Shown: piece after piece, positions 58,679 through 64,000 of the stretch
Numbering within the stretch: position 1 is the stretch's first letter
Layout of the letters: the number at the start of each line of letters is the position of its first letter
Assembly: GCA_001599595.1 (NCBI GenBank)
Contig: BCHH01000006.1
Span: forward strand, 1,585,214-1,649,213
Origin: Beverwykella pulmonaria
Taxonomy: Eukaryota; Ascomycota; Dothideomycetes; Pleosporales; Melanommataceae
Length of the DNA stretch: 64,000 nucleotides
Direction: 5' to 3'
Translations under genes and position numbers: made by a program
The notes under the pieces: model-generated
Told to the model about the DNA's origin: nothing
The model's database searches: none
Seen by the model: the letters and a program-made list of their open reading frames with translations, nothing else

Positions 58679-59269
58679 ATGACAAACGCACTCTTCACCT
58701 TCGCCCTTCGTGGCCTTCAGGTTCTGTTCTCTGTCGTGGTACTCGGTGTATCCGTCGCCTTGATCAAAGACCACAAATGGCCAGGCACAAGCCTTCCCAT
58801 TCCCCTTGGCTATGCTGCGTTCGTCGGAGCGGCCTCGTTGCTTGGAGCTTTCATTGGTATCGCTTCTGTCTGGGTTGAACTGCTGCAAGGCATCATCGGT
58901 GCTGCTATCGACGGTTTTCTTGCATTGGTCAACATCGCTGGTGGTATTGTGAGTCACTCTTTGGTCTATATGATCGCATAATGATCGCTAATGCTGAAGC
59001 AGATCTTCGCATATAAGATGAGGGGTACTAACTGCGGCGACAAATCCATCGAAAACCAGTTGAATCATCTCAACAACAACAACTTGCTTAATGGAGGTTG
59101 TGGGGTTGAGGGCAATTTCCATGGGTGCTACTGGGAGGGAACCAACCAGTTAGGAAAGCTCAATTCGCACTGCATGTCGGCCAAAGCGGACTCGGTCTTC
59201 ATGTTCCTTACTGCCGTTACTCTCATCGGTTGCCTCGTCATGACCTTCCTGCACATTAGGAAGAATTAA
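58679..59269 (+). CDS. MARVEL-like four-helix membrane protein
   Basis: Exons 58679-58948 and 59003-59269 (54 bp intron, phase 0) give 178 aa. Four hydrophobic segments are visible: LFTFALRGLQVLFSVVVLG, then YAAFVGAASLLGAFIGI, the stretch around LLQGIIGAAIDGFLALVNIAGG, and FMFLTAVTLIGCLVMTFL at the C-terminus. A loop with four Cys (CGDKS, GGCGVEG, HGCYW, HCMSA) lies between helices 3 and 4. This matches fungal MARVEL or Nce102-like proteins of plasma-membrane domains. The specific role is unknown. Confidence 0.82.
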
Positions 59270-59588
59270 GAGAATAGTGAGCGTAAATAATCCAACTACC
59301 AAACGTATCTGGGCACAGAACTAACTCCAAAACAGGCAAATATCGATAGCAAAAATAAATGATTTTACTCAGATATGGGAAGGCTCTCGGCAGCGGCATA
59401 GAAATAAGCCTGCGAGCAACGGCTTGGTTATGAGATTTCGTAAAGGCGAATGAATAATGCGGGCGTTCTTTTCTATGTCACGGCGGTATACCCAACGATC
59501 TCGGGATTCTCGCATTTTCCAAGGCAGTCTTGAAATGTAGCGGTAGGGCGTCACTGTAACGGCGTGTCAAGTAATAGGAAGCTACGCA
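59270..59588. other. Intergenic
   Basis: 3' flank of the MARVEL-like gene, then sequence that may already belong to the transposon remnant. No terminal inverted repeat was identified by eye. Confidence 0.4.
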
Positions 59589-59589
59589 G

Positions 59590-60720
59590 ATGATGAAAGA
59601 GTCTAATTACAAACTTCGCATCTTTACTTTAGACTCGATCATTCACTGCTATCGAGTGTATAAGTGCCGATGGAAGGTCGCTGCTCCCGCTTATAGTCTG
59701 GCCAGCGTCAACCCATCGAAGCAACTGGACCACGTACCCAACCCCTGGATGGCATTATGCACACTCAGAAATGGATATAACGACTCTAAAATTAACCTGG
59801 AGTGGCTAACGCGTGTGTTTGAATCCCAAACTAAAGAACAGGCTGACCAGAAACCACGTGTACTCATCTCTGACAGCTTTGGGACACACAAGACGCTCGA
59901 GATCCTGGAGTTTTGCTTTAACAACAACGTTATCCTATGTCGTCTCCCCTCTCACACCTCTCACAAGCTCCAGCCCTGTGACGTCGGTGTCTTTGCGCCT
60001 TTGAAGACAGTCTATCGCGACGAGGTTGAGTGACTGTATCGAGGAAGTTTAGACACAGTTGGCATGGAGCATTTTACCTCTCTATACAAGCCTGCAAGAG
60101 AAAGGGCATTAACTAAGAGGAATATCACAGCCGGGTGGGCTGCAAGCGGCTTGTTTCCGTTTAATCCAGAGAGAGTATTCCGACATACACCAAAGCCCCT
60201 CACAGAATTCACAGTCCCAAAGGCTAATGAAGTGGTGTCTTGTCCACAAGACCAAGTGCCGCAAACGCCTACAACCCCTGTAACAATAGAGGCTCTTACG
60301 TTGTTGCATAATCTGATTCAACAGGAGGCTTGTGGCGCTTAATGAGCCAAATAAACACCGCATACAGACGCACGTACAGAAGCTCGCAAGTGCCGCCCAA
60401 ATATCATTTGCCAACAAACCCTCTTTCAGGATCAGAATCAATTCTTGTCCAAGATAAACAACGAAGCCCAAGATCGGCGATTGACCAGGTCACTCATCCT
60501 AGGGAAGACAAAAGTGATGAGCTATGAGGACCTTGAGGAGGCACGAGCGAAGCGTGCTGCGAAAGATAAAGCTACCGAAGGTTAAGGGGAAACGGCGCAA
60601 GAGTCCTGCGCCAGAGGCAAGTTCGTTAGAGGCAGAGTCAGCAAAGGCCCTAGTAGCACCATGGAGGGCCCCAGTAGCGCGCATGTATTAGAAAAGTGCG
60701 CTCAATGGGTGATTGTACAA
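59590..60720 (+). mobile_element. Degenerate Pogo/Fot1-type DNA transposon
   Basis: Remnant of a Tc1-mariner/Pogo-group element. The frame from 59590 holds the C-terminal half of a DDE_1 transposase: SVNPSKQLDHVPNPWMAL, then LISDSFGTHKT (second catalytic Asp) and SHTSHKLQPCDVGVF (third catalytic Asp). The HTH/CENP-B DNA-binding region and first catalytic Asp are missing, so it is 5'-truncated. A TGA at 60031-60033 interrupts the frame where CGA would fit. Coding resumes (SLYKPARERALTKRNITAGW) to a stop at about 60340, where a frameshift moves similarity to another frame. A trace of the usual tail (EDLEEARAKRAAKD) is at about 60528-60570. It cannot be active on its own. Confidence 0.85.
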
Positions 60721-61267
60721 GAGCGACATAACCGTATCAACCCTGCTTTGATTCTGAACGAAACTGCCCGTCTACCAATAGCGTCTGTGCTTTGCGATAC
60801 ATCCCGACCCTCGCTCTTTCGTATGCATCTCACAGTCAGTACTTAAAACCGTTTATCTATTTCTCTTATCCTCACTTTTGACATCACCGCATCTCGATGA
60901 GCACAGCGAGAGGCATCCACCTGCCTCTTGGCGTGGCGGGAGCGTGTCGGCTGCTTTTTTCGCGATCACGTTTCCTCGGCTCTGCAAGCTGCAGGCTAGC
61001 CTCCTCACGAACCAGGTTGCGACGTCCATCCTACATACCCACCATACAGCCCGCCATAATCACCAGCTTCCCACAATGCTACTGATGTAGGTCTGATTCT
61101 GACTCGCAAGATAATGTACTTTGTCGTCCCGCACTCGCGATCTTCACGACTTTTGACGGCTCGCTTCCTCGCTCAGGACATGCGCCATCGATCCACTCAG
61201 CCTGCTGCGTCCAAGGCTTGCAGACCACCTGCTATCGTTTGCCTTTACAACCCTTCCCCACAAGGCG
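60721..61267. other. Intergenic, upstream of NLR gene
   Basis: Promoter region of the receptor gene. Short open frames only. It is not clear where transposon-derived sequence ends. Confidence 0.4.
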
Positions 61268-64000
61268 ATGCGGCTTTTGCAGTACAGCAGTGACGGCGAG
61301 CTTAGCTGGACAAAGGACTTGACTGGCGACGATGATATTCCCCCCTATGCGATACTCTCCCATACCTGGCAGGACGGTCACGAGGTGACCTTCGATGATC
61401 TGATAAACCAAAATGGAAGGAGCAAGACAGGTTATAACAAGATCCTCTTCTGCGGACAACAGGCTCAGCGCGACGGTCTGCATTACTTCTGGGTAGACAC
61501 ATGCTGCATCAACAAAGCAGATCAGGTCGAACTCCGAGACGCCATCTCTTCCATGTTCCGCTGGTACCAGAACGCGGCCAGATGCTACGTCTTTCTATCA
61601 GATGTCTCCATCGGTAAACGGAAAGCAGACAGTGAGCTTCTACAGTTCAACTGGGCCACATCGTTTCGGAAAAGCAGATGGTTTACTCGAGGTTGGACAC
61701 TCCAAGAGCTCTTAGCCCCACAATTTGTGGAGTTCTTCTCCAAAGAATGGAGGAGACTTGGCGATAAGACGTCTCTTCAGCGCTACATTCGTGAAGCAAC
61801 AAGAATACCGGATGCCGCGCTCCAAGGTGCTCCATTGTCTCAATTTACTGTCAATGAGCGATTGTCGTGGAGCGAACATCGCGAGACCAAACTCCCAGAA
61901 GATCGAGCGTACTCTTTGATGGGCATACTCGGCGTCCGTATTTCCCCCTTTAACGGTGAAGGGGCGGGCGGAGCTTTCAAGCGGCTAATGGACGAGGTCG
62001 ACAAGCAAAGCAAGTGTCTTCACGACTTACGTGTCACCGACCCCCATGATGATAAGAAACGTATTGAGGACACGAAGGGCGGATTGCTAGAAGACTCATA
62101 CCGCTGGGTTCTTGTAAACCCTAGCTTCAAGCAATGGCACGATAGTCGAGGAAGCCCGCTCCTGTGGATCAAAGGCGATCCTGGCAAGGGCAAGACTATG
62201 CTCCTCTGCGGCATCATCAACGAACTGCAGAAGTCGAAGGCTAAGACAAGCCTCTTATCCTACTTCTTCTGTCAGGCTACGGACTCGCGCATCAACAACG
62301 CTACAGCCGTGCTGCGAGGGCTGTTGTACTTGCTCATCAGTCAGCAACCGTCGCTTAGCTCGCATGTTCGCAACAGATACGACCATGCAGGCAAGTCTTT
62401 GTTTGAGGACACAAATGCCTGGGTATCCTTGACAAAGATCTTCACAGACGTGCTGCAGGACCCAAGCTTAAACACTACATACCTAATTATTGACGCGCTA
62501 GATGAGTGCGTTACCGACTTGCCAAAGCTGTTGGACTTTGTTGCAATACAGTCATCTGCGTCTTCCCGCGTCAAGTGGATTGTGTCTAGCCGTAACTGGC
62601 CGGGCATTGAAGAACAGCTAGAGCGGGCAGGGCACAAGGTAAGACTAAGCCTGGAGCTAAATGCAGAGTCCGTCTCGGCGGCTGTCAACGTCTTCATCCA
62701 GCAGAAGGTGTCTCAGCTGGCAGAGCAGAAGAAGTACAACGCGCTGACCCATAACACGGTGTTAGCGCATTTGACATTCAATGCAAATGACACCTTTCTC
62801 TGGGTAGCACTAGTGTGTCAGGACCTTCAAGCGACGGCAAAACGAAACGTTCTAAAGAAGCTGGACTTGTTCCCGCCCGGACTCGACGCCCTGTACAAGC
62901 GGATGATGCAGCAGATTAGCAAGTCAGAGGATGCTGAACTCTGCAAGCAGGTGCTGGCATCAATCGCGCTCGTGTATCGGCCAGTCACTCTGAAGGAGCT
63001 AGTAGCCCTTGTCGAACAGCTCGAAGACATAGCCGACGACTCAGAGTTACGAGAAATCATCGGCCTTTGTGGCTCATTTCTCACCTTGCGAGACGACATC
63101 GTTTACTTTGTACATCAATCAGCCAAGGACTTTCTCCTTGCTGAGGCAGCCGAAGCAGTGTTCCCATCTGGAACAGAACTTGTCCATCACGCTATCTTTG
63201 TTAGATCGCTCCAAGTCATGTCTAGGACCCTGCAACGGGACATGTACGGCCTGAGAGCGTTCGGACATCCTGCCGACGTGGTCGAACGGCCAGATCCTGA
63301 CCCATTAGCATCGTCGCGCTACTCATGCATCTACTGGGTAGATCATCTTTGCGACTCGAATATCATATCTTCGGCAATTCATGCAGGCGATCTGCAGGAT
63401 AGAGGCGTTGTTAATGTGTTCCTAGAAGAAAAGTATTTGTATTTGCTAGAAGCTCTTAGTCTGTGCAAGAGTATGTCGAAAGGTGTAGTATCCATAGCAA
63501 AACTACAGTCGCTAGTCGAGGTACGTATAGCTAAGCAACTTCAATGTCCTTAATGCTAACACGGGCAAGAGAAGGGGAGGTGAAACTCAGTTTACTAAGC
63601 TTGTTCATGATGCGCATCGGTTCATCATGTATCACAAAGGAGCAATTGAGAATAGCCCTCTTCAGGCATATGCATCTGCGCTATTGTTTAGTCCAAGAAA
63701 GAGCTTAATAAGAGGACTTTTCCAACATGAAGAGCCGAAATGGATCAATGTAAAGCCAGCTATGGAGGACAGCTGGAGTGCTTGCCTGCAGACGCTCGAG
63801 GGGCATTCTTCCGCGGTCAGGGCCGTGGCCTTCTCACCTGACGGCAAGCAACTGGCGTCCGCTTCCGACGACAACACCGTCCGGCTCTGGGACGCAGGGT
63901 CGGGCGCGCCGCTGCAGACACTCAAGGGGCATTCTTCCGCGGTCGGCGGCGTGGCCTTCTCACCCGACGGCAAGCAGCTGGCGTCCGCTTCCTGGGACAA
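61268..64000 (+). CDS. HET-NACHT-WD40 NOD-like receptor (HNWD), 3' truncated
   Basis: STAND-class receptor of the fungal het-d/het-e type, linked to nonself recognition and incompatibility cell death. Exon 1 is 61268-63520. Exon 2 starts at 63570 (GTACGT donor, GCTAAC branch, GCAAG acceptor) and runs off the window. The N-terminal HET domain has [26 protein letters not shown] and [15 protein letters not shown]. The NACHT ATPase has P-loop GDPGKGKT (about residue 303) and Walker [10 protein letters not shown] (about residue 409). After a helical linker with [22 protein letters not shown]40 repeats begin ([20 protein letters not shown]). At least two are present, the second cut by the window edge. 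Paralogous het genes have about 10 or more repeats, so much of the sensor is missing here. Confidence 0.92.
63786..64000 (+). repeat. 126-bp WD40-coding tandem repeat
   Basis: First unit 63786-63911; the second starts at 63912 and is cut at 64000. The two are near-identical at DNA level over the visible part, including silent positions. This indicates recent duplication or ongoing conversion between units and not old divergence. Confidence 0.9.

Noticed and set aside
1..64000. tRNA or rRNA genes.
   Set aside because: I scanned by eye for A- and B-box promoter patterns and conserved rRNA stretches and found none that fold convincingly. A tRNAscan-SE run would settle it.

Overview
This is a filamentous ascomycete chromosome segment. 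The genes are closely spaced and carry short introns (about 46-119 bp, one of 229 bp) with GCTAAC-like branch points and CAG/TAG acceptors. Recognisable products are eukaryotic and fungal: separase, exportin-T, Rpb6, TFIIIA, Qri7 and a HET-NACHT-WD40 receptor. The gene styles (DUF7729 GPI protein, HET-NACHT-WD receptors, Pogo-type elements) fit Dothideomycetes. That placement is inferred from familiarity, not computed.

Layout. 1-16 kb: a secreted GH3 beta-glucosidase, a Pro/Ser-rich protein with a C-terminal Cys cluster, a DUF7729 GPI-anchored wall protein, and exportin-T. 16-26 kb: S-formylglutathione hydrolase, Rpb6, TFIIIA, a patatin-like lipase, and mitochondrial Qri7 divergent from the lipase. 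26.7-29.3 kb: a secreted repeat protein with nine invariant WGKR (Kex2-type) sites, the best candidate here for an undescribed peptide system. 30-35.7 kb: a DUF1989 protein split by low-complexity sequence, an F-box protein and a BTB protein. 35.9-42.7 kb: an accessory island with decayed ORFs, a possible solo LTR, tandem repeats, an intact jacalin/aerolysin-like gene, a dead acyl-CoA ligase and a second fragment of that ligase. 42.9-57.3 kb: a Dcr2-like phosphatase, a Trm61-like methyltransferase, two conserved proteins of unknown function, and separase. 58.6-64 kb: a MARVEL-like membrane protein, a broken Pogo/Fot1-type transposon, and a HET-NACHT-WD40 NLR that runs off the window.

Most genes are unlinked housekeeping functions and not a pathway. 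The peptide precursor has no maturation enzyme (for example DUF3328/UstYa) next to it here, so any processing would rely on the general secretory proteases Kex2, Kex1 and Ste13. Three introns are best explained as GC-AG introns. Splice joins were worked out by hand from reading frame, splice signals and remembered family conservation. No alignment or database search was run.
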